Assembly (NCBI GenBank): GCA_903903635.1
Contig: CAIUZK010000026.1
Location: 1-64,000, forward strand
Direction of reading: 5' to 3'
DNA length: 64,000 bases
Origin: an uncultured Bacteroidota bacterium
Lineage (GTDB): Bacteria; Bacteroidota; Bacteroidia; Chitinophagales; Chitinophagaceae
Within the stretch, counting starts at the first letter, position 1. Every line of letters starts with the position of its first letter. Shown here in pieces: positions 24,765-34,181 of this stretch. The notes beneath the pieces are model-generated. The model had not been told where the DNA came from. It was given only the letters and a program-made list of their open reading frames with translations, and made no database searches. Both the position numbers and the translations under genes were made by a program.

Positions 24765-26252
24765 TTATTTGAATCCCACTCTGTTCAATCCTGCTTTAGC
24801 CTGATTATCTATCGAATTCTGAAAATCATGGGCGGGCATATCCAGGCACTCTTTATAACAGGCAATTGCCAAAGGATATTTAGCCGTTTTCTCATAAATC
24901 CTGCCCTTTTGCAGGGCTGCTCTTGCGGCAAATTGCTCATGCCTGTCTTTGCCTGTGGTAATGGTATATTGATAATAGAGTAAGGCGTTATTATTATCAT
25001 TCAATTCTTCAAAAACTCTGCCAAACCTGAAAAAATATTCGGCCCTGTCGCCGGGGTCTGTAAGGAGTTTCAGGTCGATTGTTCTGAGCAAGGCATCAGC
25101 AGTTCTGTAATAGCCACCCTCTATAAGCAGGCGGGATTGCAGCAGTTTTTTATTGGGCCAGTTCTCTGAAGTCCCGAATTTCTGAGCCAGTTTATCAGCA
25201 TCCAGCCTTGCCGACCCCTGTGCTTTTATTTGCCTGCGGCAAGATGCGGCCTGTACCTTATTGCCTGCCATGTACCAGGCCAGCGCCATTTTAGCCCAGG
25301 CGTCTTTAATGAAAATGTCGCTTTTATTGCCCTTAAGATACCTTTGGAAATAAGGCACACAGGCTGTGTCTGCCCTGGTATATAATGCTATTCCCATAAG
25401 GTAATCGAATACCGGATAAGCTGCATAGTCAGGCTCAGCTCCTGCTGCCTGTAACACCTTTATGGCTGTATCTGCTTTACGGTAGTCCAGCGACAACGAT
25501 ACTTTTACAAATGTGTTCAACAGATTATTGTGTGTAAGAAATTGCGGACTGCTTAAATAATCCCAAACCTCCTTCTGTTCGGAGACAAGGTAAAACCTGG
25601 TAAACAGATAATACAAAACTGTTTCGGAGTATAATGGCTGGGCTGAATTATGGGCAGCTATAAATGAACCTAACTGATTTGTGCCTTTCCTTACATCGCC
25701 TGATATTCCAAACAAAGCAGCCAGCCACTTGTAGTTGGAAGGTAATGAACCGGCTACCGCCTCCTGTAATCCGGAAAAAATATTATTGTATTCAAATGAC
25801 GGGAACAGCTTTTTGTTTTCTTTAAGTAAAACAAAAGATTTCCTGAAATAGACAGCCTGGTGGTAATAATCGCCAAACCGGAGATTGATAAGGGCCCAAT
25901 GCAGGTAAACGCCTGATTTGCAAAACCGGTACCAGGGAGAATTATGATCCCCTTTTTCCAATTGTTCCAGCCGCTTGTCCATCTGGTCTTCGCGGTTATC
26001 ATACTCCTTTTTGTCGCAGTTCAGCAATAGGGTAATGCAGTCTTCATAATCTGCAAGGTAAACAGGCATTAAATTGTGGGGATTGACCTTTGACTCATTG
26101 CCCAGTAATACCCGACCCTCTGTAAAGTGCATAGACAGGATATTCAGATAGGCCTGGCTACAATTATCATTGTAATCGTAAACATAGCCTGTAGCATAAG
26201 ACTGCGCTGAAAAACACAATAAAAGGAATCCCCAAATGGCAAAACGCCTCAT
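24765..26252 (-). CDS. Secreted TPR-like repeat protein of unknown function
   Basis: A 495-residue protein with a cleavable signal peptide (MRRFAIWGFLLLCFSAQSYA). The body is almost all helical, with TPR-like pairs: RAEYFFRFGRVFEELNDNNN, ALLYYQYTI and FAARAALQKGRIYEKTAKYP near the C-terminus, and similar units earlier. It probably acts as a periplasmic scaffold. No enzymatic motif seen. It is upstream of a lipoprotein gene on the same strand with a 52-bp gap. A third copy-type hairpin element lies 54 bp upstream of its start (26307-26463). Confidence 0.7.
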   Translation of the reverse strand: MRRFAIWGFLLLCFSAQSYATGYVYDYNDNCSQAYLNILSMHFTEGRVLLGNESKVNPHNLMPVYLADYEDCITLLLNCDKKEYDNREDQMDKRLEQLEKGDHNSPWYRFCKSGVYLHWALINLRFGDYYHQAVYFRKSFVLLKENKKLFPSFEYNNIFSGLQEAVAGSLPSNYKWLAALFGISGDVRKGTNQLGSFIAAHNSAQPLYSETVLYYLFTRFYLVSEQKEVWDYLSSPQFLTHNNLLNTFVKVSLSLDYRKADTAIKVLQAAGAEPDYAAYPVFDYLMGIALYTRADTACVPYFQRYLKGNKSDIFIKDAWAKMALAWYMAGNKVQAASCRRQIKAQGSARLDADKLAQKFGTSENWPNKKLLQSRLLIEGGYYRTADALLRTIDLKLLTDPGDRAEYFFRFGRVFEELNDNNNALLYYQYTITTGKDRHEQFAARAALQKGRIYEKTAKYPLAIACYKECLDMPAHDFQNSIDNQAKAGLNRVGFK

Positions 26253-26306
26253 AAGGTAAAGATAATGCTAAGAACAATCGGTTTTCAATTTAGCAAAACC
26301 GGTTTA

Positions 26307-26463
26307 GGAACGATGACGAAATAACTCCCACCATCTTACTTGTTCTATTCCATTTTTATTTCGTTGTAAAAGTCTTAAAATAATTCATTATTCGCAGATT
26401 TTACGCCTCACAAAAAAGAAATATAACTTCGCAATATGGTGGAACTTATTTCATCAACGTTCC
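26307..26463. mobile_element. Long-hairpin MITE-like element, copy 2
   Basis: 157 bp from GGAACGATGACGAAATAACT to CATCAACGTTCC. The arms are near-perfect inverted repeats of about 28 bp (three or four differences), and the core is also partly self-complementary. A direct TTA flanks both ends. It is close to identical with copy 3 at 41593-41749 (a handful of substitutions). No open frame. Confidence 0.85.
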
Positions 26464-26532
26464 TTACTTATAAACTGAAAATTAAACCGGAATGTGAACT
26501 AAAGCATAAATAGGCATAATGGGTTTCAATCA

Positions 26533-26564
26533 TTTGCTGCAATTGACACTAAAACCTATCTTTG
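26533..26564 (+). promoter_or_regulatory. Bacteroidota promoter of EGF-like lipoprotein 1
   Basis: TTTG at 26533-26536 (-33), exactly 20 bp, then TATCTTTG at 26557-26564 (-7). The start codon is 27 bp downstream. The same boxes and spacing precede the second EGF-like gene. Confidence 0.75.
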
Positions 26565-26591
26565 GCATATATTTGAAATGAAAATACTGTT

Positions 26592-27152
26592 ATGAAATTA
26601 TTCAAACAAATTGCAATTAGCCTGATTCTGACCATCAGCATTTTCTCTGGTGTTTTATACATATCCTGTATAAAGGATGCCTGTAAGGGAATTACGTGTC
26701 TTAATGGGGGGGCATGCAGTTCGGGTATGTGTAACTGTAAATCGGGTATTGGCGGAATGAATTGCCAGACCATTTACAGGAATCTTTATGGCTATACTTA
26801 CCATGGGTTGGTAAATGCAACAGGTAACCTGGACAGCCTTCATATGGTGGACAGCAGCATTAGCAATAACGCTCTGGTATTTACTGCCGGAACAGATACA
26901 GCCGATTACAATGCCATGCAACTGGCCTGGAACGATAATGCGGGTAATTTGATAGTAAATATGCCCATTACCCTGAAAAATAATTCTTCAGCCGGGTCTG
27001 ATTTTACAGTCACAACGATTAACTCAGATACCTTTACCTATTCAGGTTCAGGTTCGGTAAGTACTGTTAGCGCCTCCCTAAATCTGACACGCCGGCATCC
27101 CCATGGCGCATCTACAGTGGTTTTTGCGCTCAATAATTTTAGCAGGCAATAA
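26592..27152 (+). CDS. EGF-like domain lipoprotein 1
   Basis: A 186-residue lipoprotein: a hydrophobic signal ends at the lipobox Cys in LYISCIKDAC. An EGF-like cysteine pattern follows at once (CKGITCLNGGACSSGMCNC then CQT, about 27-58), and a beta-rich C-terminal domain of about 125 residues completes it. The architecture matches the next gene, so the pair are paralogues, but their C-terminal halves are strongly diverged. The protein should sit in the outer membrane facing the periplasm or surface. Function unknown. Its own promoter lies upstream. Confidence 0.75.
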   Translation: MKLFKQIAISLILTISIFSGVLYISCIKDACKGITCLNGGACSSGMCNCKSGIGGMNCQTIYRNLYGYTYHGLVNATGNLDSLHMVDSSISNNALVFTAGTDTADYNAMQLAWNDNAGNLIVNMPITLKNNSSAGSDFTVTTINSDTFTYSGSGSVSTVSASLNLTRRHPHGASTVVFALNNFSRQ

Positions 27153-27262
27153 TTAAGGTAATTATTGTGGTTATTACTGTTTGCCTAAATCTTAAATAAA
27201 ATATAAAAAAGGCCTTTTGCTGTTGCTTTATACTATATCAGTCGGGAGACTGATGGTTATCA

Positions 27263-27294
27263 TTTGATAAACTAAGAGCAATACCATATCTTTG
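27263..27294 (+). promoter_or_regulatory. Bacteroidota promoter of EGF-like lipoprotein 2
   Basis: TTTG at 27263-27266, 20 bp, then TATCTTTG at 27287-27294, identical in boxes and spacing to the promoter at 26533-26564. The start codon is 31 bp downstream. Confidence 0.75.
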
Positions 27295-27325
27295 ACAAAA
27301 TTACAATCATTATAAAAAATCTATT

Positions 27326-27844
27326 ATGAAATCAATTAAGAACATTGCATTAGGCGCATTTCTGACAGTTAGCGCATTCTGCGCAGTAATGTACACTTCC
27401 TGCACAAAGGACAAGTGTAAAGATGTAGTTTGCCAGAACGGCGGAACCTGTACTGGTGGTAATTGTACCTGTACTACAGGATACGAAGGCACTAATTGTG
27501 AAACTTTATCGCGTGCAAAATTTGTAAAAAGCTGGAGTGCTAGCGATTTAATTTCAGGTGGATCAACACCATTAGCCTATACTGCGAGTATTGCAGCAGG
27601 GGTATCTACTGATGTAACAGCAGTTGTTATTGGCAATACTTTTTCTGATAATTTCTTTGTTGTTGGCCCAATTAGAGCAACTATTTCAGGTAATACAATA
27701 ACTATACCTAGTCAAAATCCAGACGGTACTAAGTATTCACTAACTGGTACAGGTACTCTGGCTAATGGTAAAATCACCCTGTCATATACTATTAAAGACG
27801 ATACCAATTCAGCTACTCAGGTTTACTCCGCTACGTGGCAGTAA
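27326..27844 (+). CDS. EGF-like domain lipoprotein 2
   Basis: A 172-residue paralogue of the preceding gene. The signal ends at the lipobox Cys in MYTSCTKDKC, and the EGF-like pattern is CKDVVCQNGGTCTGGNCTC followed by YEGTNCET. A beta-rich domain of about 110 residues (ISGNTITIPSQNPDGTKYSL, TGTGTLANGKITLSYTI) closes it; this resembles the small lipocalin- or calycin-type domains common in Bacteroidota lipoproteins, at low certainty. It shares a perfectly palindromic terminator with the convergent gene downstream. Confidence 0.75.
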   Translation: MKSIKNIALGAFLTVSAFCAVMYTSCTKDKCKDVVCQNGGTCTGGNCTCTTGYEGTNCETLSRAKFVKSWSASDLISGGSTPLAYTASIAAGVSTDVTAVVIGNTFSDNFFVVGPIRATISGNTITIPSQNPDGTKYSLTGTGTLANGKITLSYTIKDDTNSATQVYSATWQ

Positions 27845-27860
27845 TTCTACAAATTTTATA

Positions 27861-27898
27861 TAAATAATAAAGCCCCGATATCGGGGCTTTATTATTTA
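27861..27898. terminator. Bidirectional terminator (perfect 38-bp palindrome)
   Basis: TAAATAATAAAGCCCCGAT is followed directly by its exact reverse complement. The GC core AGCCCCGA/TCGGGGCT is flanked by A/T runs that serve as U-tracts in both directions. It lies between two convergent genes. Confidence 0.9.
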
Positions 27899-27914
27899 TA
27901 TAATTTAGATTGAC

Positions 27915-28343
27915 TTATTTACCTCCTCTTCTGTTGAATTTATCTTCCTGTGCCTTTTGCTGTTCAGGTGTCAAAGTTGGTTTGGACTGGTTACCAGGTT
28001 GTCTGCTATCAAACTTATTATCCTGTGCAGTTTTAACAGGTGGTGGTGGTGGTGCAGGGGTTGGTGCTGCAACCGGCTCTTTAGCTTTGTGCTCGTGATG
28101 CTTAGCAGAAGCTTCTGGCTTTGCTGCTGCTTTATTAGCCAATTCAATTGAGTCTGCCTTTATTTTAGCCATTGCATTAATAGTAGAATCATTCTTAGCC
28201 TTATTCATTTGGTCCTGCAATGCGGCATTGGCTTTAGTAATGGAATCTATTTTAGCCTGTTCGTTTGCCTGATTGTTGTTGTTGCTGCCACATGAAGCAA
28301 GTATCAAAGCGCTGCCTGCCAGCAAAAGAATCTGTTTTTTCAT
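27915..28343 (-). CDS. Small lipoprotein with coiled-coil and Pro/Lys-rich tail
   Basis: 142 residues. Signal MKKQILLLAGSALILASC with lipobox LASC, then an Asn/Gln-rich linker, a short coiled coil (QAKIDSITKANAALQDQMNK, about 28-60), an Ala/Lys/His-rich stretch, a Pro run (PTPAPPPPPV) and a polar, highly charged end (LTPEQQKAQEDKFNRRGGK). The design (lipid anchor, coil, flexible linker) suits a spacer between outer membrane and peptidoglycan, but no peptidoglycan-binding domain is present. No family recognised. Confidence 0.6.
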   Translation of the reverse strand: MKKQILLLAGSALILASCGSNNNNQANEQAKIDSITKANAALQDQMNKAKNDSTINAMAKIKADSIELANKAAAKPEASAKHHEHKAKEPVAAPTPAPPPPPVKTAQDNKFDSRQPGNQSKPTLTPEQQKAQEDKFNRRGGK

Positions 28344-28547
28344 TGTATGTCTTTTTTAGTTGGTGCAAAATTATTGCTATTATTTCAGAACTTATAAATA
28401 TTGTTCAAAAAAACACATAAATAAATTGTAAAAAACTGATTAACATAGATATTCGTATTTAATTATCTGCTGTTTATTTTAACCGGGTGTATTTCATTAC
28501 TATCCTAATTCCGGATAATTGCCTATTTTTAATTCAACAAAAAATTT

Positions 28548-29084
28548 ATGGTAGAAACCGAAGATCCAACAGAACGGCTTAAAGAAACATTGGAAGCTGC
28601 CGAAGAAAAAAAAGAGCGATGGACACTTCATGTTGCGCTTACCACCGCAATAATTGCTGTATTGGCTGCGGTGGCGGGTATGCTTGGCAACCACTATGCC
28701 AATGAAGCGATGCTGGAACAGATAAAAGCCTCAGACCAATGGGCCTATTACCAGGCTAAAAGCATCAAGAGCGAAATGGCATCAGGTACTATACAAGTAT
28801 TAACAGCCATGGACAAAACAATACCACCTGATATTGCAGAAAGGAAAAGCAGCCTTGAAAAGGACAAAGCGGGTATTAAAACGGAGGCTGAAGCATTAGA
28901 AAAAAAATCGGAAGCACATATGGGAACGCACGTTGTTTTTTCAAGAGCGGTAACCATTTTTCAGATCGCCATTGCAATATCCGCGATTGCAATTGTTACC
29001 CGCAAAAAATTTATGTGGTATATCAGTATGCTATTAACTGCAGCAGGTTGTTATTTCCTGATAATGGGATTTTTCACGAATTAG
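28548..29084 (+). CDS. DUF4337-family membrane protein
   Basis: 178 residues. The N-terminus is charged and helical (LKETLEAAEEKKERW), a first membrane segment follows (about 29-47, TAIIAVLAAVAGMLG), then a conserved NHYANEAMLEQIKASDQWAYYQAKSIK region. A central coiled coil (about 95-125) and two C-terminal membrane segments complete it. This arrangement is that of the DUF4337 family, whose function is unknown. The gene stands alone, divergent from the lipoprotein and convergent with mfd. Confidence 0.8.
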   Translation: MVETEDPTERLKETLEAAEEKKERWTLHVALTTAIIAVLAAVAGMLGNHYANEAMLEQIKASDQWAYYQAKSIKSEMASGTIQVLTAMDKTIPPDIAERKSSLEKDKAGIKTEAEALEKKSEAHMGTHVVFSRAVTIFQIAIAISAIAIVTRKKFMWYISMLLTAAGCYFLIMGFFTN

Positions 29085-29257
29085 CCGGCTATTTGTAAAT
29101 CTTAGCTGTGTATTGCAGTATCATTGCTGTTGGCAGACTTTCATAACCGATTGTTGTCAGGCAGGACTAACACTCAGCATATGCCTTTTAATAAATCCGG
29201 AAATCCAGCTTCGTAAAGACAGGACAGCAGTGAATAAAAGCAAAAGGTATTCCTGCT

Positions 29258-32200
29258 TTAATCAGCCTTTTCTTTTACCACCATTCCATTCAGGAACCAC
29301 AATACATCTTTCATCTTTTTGATGCTTTCCACCACCAGCAGGAAATTCTTGCCAACCTGTTTCAGGCGGGCATTCCTGGTTTGGGTTTGAATGTATTTGA
29401 GTATATGGTTAAAGGTGTCTGATTCAAAATACGGGGAGTCGGGATTACTTACAAAATAAAGCCGCATCTGCTGATTTTTGAGTATCAGTTTTTCGAAGCC
29501 CAGTTCACAGGCTACCTGGCGGCAGCGCAGCGTGGTAAACAGATCCTGTACCTGAGCGGGGATAGGCCCGAACCGATCCTGGAGCTCCAGCGAAAATTTG
29601 TTCATTTCTTCTTCTGTCTCAATATCGTCTAACTGAGTATAAACAGAAAGGCGCTCGGTAATGTTTTCAATATAGGTATCCGGAATCAGTATTTCCAGAT
29701 CGGTATCGATCGTGCAATCGCTGACGTAGTCTTTTTTGCGGTCGAGCTCATCTTTGAATACATCTTTAAAGTCGGATGTTTTCAGCTCCCGCATAGCCTC
29801 TCCCAGTATTTTCTGGTACATCTCAAACCCTATCTCGGCAATAAAACCACTCTGCTCACCACCCAGCAGATTACCCGCCCCCCTGATATCCAGATCGCGC
29901 ATTGCTATCTGGAAACCACTGCCCAGTTCATTGAACTGTTCCAGGGTTTGCAGGCGCTTACGGCTGTCGTTGGGCAACAGGCTCATAGGTGGCGCTACCA
30001 GGTAGCAAAAAGCCTTTTTATTGCTACGTCCCACACGGCCCCTGAGCTGGTGCAGATCGCTTAGCCCAAACTGGTGGGCATTGTTGATAATTATGGTATT
30101 GGCATTGGCAATATCTACCCCGCTTTCCACAATGTTGGTACAGCACAATACATCAAATTCGCGCTCTATAAATTTAAATAACGCTTCCTCCAACTGGTGG
30201 CCCTCCATCTGGCCATGAGCAGTACCTATATGCAGGTCGGGGCAAAGGTTACGTAATAGGGTAACCATTTCAGGCAAGCTCTGTACCCTGTTGTGTATGA
30301 AAAATACCTGCCCGCCTCTTTCTGCTTCATAGTAGATGGCATCCCTGATAGCATATTCATCAAAAACCAGCACCTCGGTATGCACAGGTTGCCTGTTAGG
30401 CGGTGGTGTATTGATAATGCTGAGGTCACGTGCATTCATGAGTGAGAACTGAAGCGTTCTTGGTATTGGTGTAGCCGTCAAGGTTAGGGTATCAACACTT
30501 GCTTTTAGCTCTCTCAGTTTCTCTTTTGATGAAACCCCGAATTTCTGTTCTTCATCTATGATCAGGATACCAAGATCCTTGAATTTTACATCTTTTCCCA
30601 GCAGGCCATGGGTTCCTATCACAATATCTATTTTTCCCTCCTCAAGCTTCTTGAAAATTTCTTTCTTTTCTTTTGCCGACCTGAAACGATTGACATAATC
30701 CACATTGCAGGGAAAATCCTTAAGGCGCTCTTTAAAGGTATTAAAATGCTGGAAGGCAAGGATGGTCGTCGGCACCAATATGGCAGCCTGCTTGCTGTCG
30801 GCTACTGCCTTGAAAGCCGCACGCACTGCGATCTCTGTTTTACCAAAACCCACATCGCCACATATCAGCCTGTCCATAGGCGCGGGTGATTCCATGTCGC
30901 GCTTCACATCAGCCGTAGCCTTGCCCTGGTCAGGGGTATCTTCATAGAAGAAAGAAGCCTCCAGTTCCGTTTGCAGATAACTGTCGGGTGAAAACGCAAA
31001 CCCTTCTGATGCCTTTCTTTTGGCATACAGCTTGATAAGGTCTGCGGCAATATCCTTGACCTGCTTTTTGGTTTTGCTTTTAAGCTTCTGCCATGCATCA
31101 CTACCCAGCTTGTTTACCCTGGGCACTGTACCTTCCTTGCCTGTATACTTACTTATTTTGTGCAGCGAATTGATGTTGACATAAAGCACATCATTATCCC
31201 TGTATATTATTCTTATTGCTTCCTGAAGATTGCCGTTTACTTCTATTTTTTGCAGTCCGCTGTATACGCCCACACCGTGGTCTATATGCGTTACATAATC
31301 ACCGGGGCTCAGCTCCCGCAATGCCCGCAGTGTAAGGGCTTTACCCTTGGAGTAGGCTTGTTTTACATTGTACTTATGATAGCGTTGAAATATCTGGTGG
31401 TCGGTATAACAAATGACCTTTTTATCATGGTCTATAAAGCCCTTGCTGATTGAGGTGCTTACCGGCACAAAAAGTACATTGGCATTTACATCATCAAAGA
31501 TGCTGCGCAGCCGCTCCAGTTGCTTAGGGTTTTCGGCAAAAATGTAGGCTACATACCTGGCAGCAATGCGTTTCTGAAGGTCTCCGATAAGCATATTGAA
31601 CTGCCTGTTGAAAACAGGTTGTTCCTCGGTGGCAAACAGGAATGTAGCATCGATGGCATCGCCGGTGATCTTTTCCAGCGAATGATTGTACCATTCCAGC
31701 AGATGCCGGTTCCTGATTTTTTCCTGCCAGTCGTTACCCGTTTCAAAATCAGCCTTCGAGATCTCTTTCAGCATCTCTTCTTCATGGTCGATAGCCACCT
31801 GTCCCATCTCCATTTTTTCGGGCAGGTCGGCAGCCATCTTCGCTAACCTGCCTATGGTAAAAGACAGGTCCTTTGCCCAGATAACGGTGTTTTCGGGCAG
31901 ATAATCGAGCAGCGAAATTTTTTCGGTGGTTTCGAATTTCGTTTCAATATTCGGCAAAATGGATACCTGCAGCAGCTTCCGTTCAGATAATTGTGTTTCG
32001 GGATTAAATATCCTTATGCTGTCCACCTCGGTATCAAACAACTCAATACGGTAAGGATGCTCATTGCCGAATGAATAAATATCAAGAATGCCGCCCCGCA
32101 TGGCAAACTGGCCGGGTTCGTACACAAAATCCTCGCGCCTGAAGCCTAATGAAACAAAGTGCTGTAATAATTCTTCTACTTTAAGTGTTTCACCTACTTT

Positions 32201-32644
32201 AATGCTGATCATGTTCTCAGCGAGGGATGAAGGATTGACTACCCGCTCAAATAAAGCCTCGGGATAGGTAACCAGCACTTTTTTGTTGACCCGCTTGCCG
32301 GTAAACTTTGTGAGTGCCTCAGTGCGCAGCATTACATGGCTGCTGTTCAACTCATTGAAGTAGCCTGTGCGTTTAAATGAATCAGGGAAAAAGAAAATAT
32401 CCAGCCCCTTGGTTAGGTGTTCCAGGTCGTTATGAAAATAAGCAGCTTCTTCCTTATCATTCAGAATAAACACATGGTTTACATCTGTATTCTGCCATAA
32501 AGCCGCCGCAATAAAGTTGACTGAAGACCCCCGCAGGTTATCAAGGTATATCCTTAATTTATGGCCGGGCAAAGTGATCCCTGCCGCAATTTGTTTTAAG
32601 CGGATATCATTTTGGTACAAACCCTGCAACACTTCCAGATTCAT
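29258..32644 (-). CDS. mfd: Transcription-repair coupling factor Mfd
   Basis: Mfd removes RNA polymerase stalled at DNA lesions and recruits UvrA for nucleotide excision repair. The 1128-residue protein has the UvrB-like N-terminal region (1-330), the CarD-like RNA-polymerase-interacting domain (GDYVTHIDHGVGVYSGL, near 450), a superfamily 2 translocase with Walker A GDVGFGKTE near 593 and DEEQKFG near 697, the second helicase lobe with LRGRVGRSNK, and the C-terminal TRCF domain. Length is normal for Bacteroidota. No frameshift or loss seen. It is divergent from tatC. Confidence 0.97.
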   Translation of the reverse strand: MNLEVLQGLYQNDIRLKQIAAGITLPGHKLRIYLDNLRGSSVNFIAAALWQNTDVNHVFILNDKEEAAYFHNDLEHLTKGLDIFFFPDSFKRTGYFNELNSSHVMLRTEALTKFTGKRVNKKVLVTYPEALFERVVNPSSLAENMISIKVGETLKVEELLQHFVSLGFRREDFVYEPGQFAMRGGILDIYSFGNEHPYRIELFDTEVDSIRIFNPETQLSERKLLQVSILPNIETKFETTEKISLLDYLPENTVIWAKDLSFTIGRLAKMAADLPEKMEMGQVAIDHEEEMLKEISKADFETGNDWQEKIRNRHLLEWYNHSLEKITGDAIDATFLFATEEQPVFNRQFNMLIGDLQKRIAARYVAYIFAENPKQLERLRSIFDDVNANVLFVPVSTSISKGFIDHDKKVICYTDHQIFQRYHKYNVKQAYSKGKALTLRALRELSPGDYVTHIDHGVGVYSGLQKIEVNGNLQEAIRIIYRDNDVLYVNINSLHKISKYTGKEGTVPRVNKLGSDAWQKLKSKTKKQVKDIAADLIKLYAKRKASEGFAFSPDSYLQTELEASFFYEDTPDQGKATADVKRDMESPAPMDRLICGDVGFGKTEIAVRAAFKAVADSKQAAILVPTTILAFQHFNTFKERLKDFPCNVDYVNRFRSAKEKKEIFKKLEEGKIDIVIGTHGLLGKDVKFKDLGILIIDEEQKFGVSSKEKLRELKASVDTLTLTATPIPRTLQFSLMNARDLSIINTPPPNRQPVHTEVLVFDEYAIRDAIYYEAERGGQVFFIHNRVQSLPEMVTLLRNLCPDLHIGTAHGQMEGHQLEEALFKFIEREFDVLCCTNIVESGVDIANANTIIINNAHQFGLSDLHQLRGRVGRSNKKAFCYLVAPPMSLLPNDSRKRLQTLEQFNELGSGFQIAMRDLDIRGAGNLLGGEQSGFIAEIGFEMYQKILGEAMRELKTSDFKDVFKDELDRKKDYVSDCTIDTDLEILIPDTYIENITERLSVYTQLDDIETEEEMNKFSLELQDRFGPIPAQVQDLFTTLRCRQVACELGFEKLILKNQQMRLYFVSNPDSPYFESDTFNHILKYIQTQTRNARLKQVGKNFLLVVESIKKMKDVLWFLNGMVVKEKAD

Positions 32645-32810
32645 CGGGGTGCGAAGTTAGGGGAATTTGGTATTGCTCTCTAAATTTGATTATCAGACTG
32701 CACTAATTCAGAATTTACATTATGAAAACCTGAATTAATTTATAATTTACAATAACCACCTACCTAACCAATCAAGCTATTCCCTACCTTTGCCCGCCTA
32801 AAGTACCATT

Positions 32811-33665
32811 TTGAGCATTTTCAGTAATTTATTAAATAAAAGGAATACTAATCCTCAGGGGGAGATGGGTTTTCTTGACCATGTCGAGGACCTTCGCTGG
32901 CATATCATCCGCTCGGCGGCTGCTATTCTCATTGGTGCAATTATCATTTTTATTAAGGTTGAAGTGATTTTTGACAGAATAATCCTTGGCCCTGCTCATT
33001 CCAATTTTGTTTCTTATAAGTGGTTTTGCGCCCTGGGCCGGTTAATGCATTATGATGCTTTTTGCCTGCACGAGGTAAATATGAAATTTCAGAATACCGC
33101 AGTTACCGGGCAATTTATGATGAGCCTTTCCATTTCTATGTGGCTCGGATTCATTCTGGCTTTTCCATTCGTGCTCTGGGAATTATGGAAGTTCGTCAAA
33201 CCGGCATTGAAGCCTTCTGAAATCAAAATGGCCAAGGGGATTGTATTTTGGTGCTCCCTGCTATTTTTTACAGGTGTTCTGTTTGCCTACTATATTGTAG
33301 CGCCTTACGCGATCAATTTTTTTGGTAATTACCAGTTAAGTCCGAGTGTTCAGAACATTGTTACACTCGATAACTATTTCGACATGATCAGTACCCTGGT
33401 ATTGGCGCTGGGTGTTGTTTTCGAGATGCCAATACTGGTTCTGTTTCTTACACGTATTGGCGTATTTACCCCTCAATTATTGCGCAAACAGCGCAGGCTG
33501 GCCTTCCTGATCCTGTTTATTCTGTCAGAGATCATTACGCCTCCCGATTTGTTTAGTTGCCTGCTTGTTTTTATACCTTTATATATTCTATACGAAATAA
33601 CTGTACTGATAAGCACACGCACTTATAATGCAAGGCAGAAACGTAAAGCAGAAAATGACGATTAA
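32811..33665 (+). CDS. tatC: Sec-independent translocase subunit TatC
   Basis: TatC is the core membrane receptor of the twin-arginine pathway and exports folded proteins. The 284-residue protein has six membrane segments and the conserved early motif MGFLDHVEDLRWHIIRS. The start is a TTG at 32811; the ATG at 32865 would begin directly at MGFLDH. The upstream 18 residues end in PQGEMGFLDH, and N-terminal extensions of this kind are usual in Bacteroidota TatC, so TTG is kept with moderate certainty. A TACCTTTG box lies at 32785-32792. It is followed 3 bp later by rpiB, so the two are co-transcribed. tatA is not in the window. Confidence 0.92.
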   Translation: MSIFSNLLNKRNTNPQGEMGFLDHVEDLRWHIIRSAAAILIGAIIIFIKVEVIFDRIILGPAHSNFVSYKWFCALGRLMHYDAFCLHEVNMKFQNTAVTGQFMMSLSISMWLGFILAFPFVLWELWKFVKPALKPSEIKMAKGIVFWCSLLFFTGVLFAYYIVAPYAINFFGNYQLSPSVQNIVTLDNYFDMISTLVLALGVVFEMPILVLFLTRIGVFTPQLLRKQRRLAFLILFILSEIITPPDLFSCLLVFIPLYILYEITVLISTRTYNARQKRKAENDD

Positions 33666-33668
33666 TTT

Positions 33669-34115
33669 ATGAACAACAATTTCAACCATAATCTCCCCAT
33701 AGCCATTGGTGCCGACCATGCGGGGTTTGAGTATAAAGAAGCGATCATAAAAATGCTTGTTGGTGCAGGCTGGCAGGTGGCCGACAAAGGCGCCTATAGC
33801 CTGGACAGTGTTGATTATCCTGACTTTGCCCATCCTGTTGCCTCCATGGTAGAAGAGGGGAAAGCTGCGGCGGGCATACTGGTATGCGGCAGTGGTAATG
33901 GCGTTAGTATGACCGCCAATAAACATGCAGGTATACGTGCAGCCCTCTGCTGGACCGATGAGCTTGCTTCATTAGCCCGGCAGCACAACAATGCGAATGT
34001 TCTTAGTATTCCTGCCCGTTTTGTTCCCATTGAACTGGCTGAGAAAATGGTTACTACTTTCCTCGCAACCGCTTTTGAGGGTGGCAGGCATGAGAAGAGA
34101 GTCAATAAGATCTAA
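33669..34115 (+). CDS. rpiB: Ribose 5-phosphate isomerase B
   Basis: Interconverts ribulose 5-phosphate and ribose 5-phosphate in the pentose phosphate pathway, in the cytoplasm. 148 residues, the normal size for RpiB. Key motifs are GADHAGFEYKE near the N-terminus and GILVCGSGNGVSMTANKHAGIRAA, carrying the active-site Cys. The ending AFEGGRHEKRVNKI is typical. Begins 3 bp after tatC. A perfect hairpin follows 33 bp after the stop. Confidence 0.95.
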   Translation: MNNNFNHNLPIAIGADHAGFEYKEAIIKMLVGAGWQVADKGAYSLDSVDYPDFAHPVASMVEEGKAAAGILVCGSGNGVSMTANKHAGIRAALCWTDELASLARQHNNANVLSIPARFVPIELAEKMVTTFLATAFEGGRHEKRVNKI

Positions 34116-34147
34116 AAAAAGAGAAGCGCAATTATCAGATGTTCATG

Positions 34148-34181
34148 TTACCTCTAAGGGAGATACCTCCCTTAGAGGTAA
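34148..34181. terminator. Perfect 15-bp hairpin after tatC-rpiB
   Basis: TTACCTCTAAGGGAG and CTCCCTTAGAGGTAA pair without mismatch around the loop ATAC. Only a weak T-rich tail (TTTCATTT) follows, so it is either the operon terminator or an RNA-stabilising hairpin. Confidence 0.6.

Larger units (their letters stand above)
26253..26591. other. Divergent intergenic region with hairpin element and promoter
   Basis: Between the divergent TPR gene and the first EGF-like lipoprotein. It holds the long-hairpin element (26307-26463) and a consensus Bacteroidota promoter (26533-26564) for the plus-strand gene. Confidence 0.7.
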
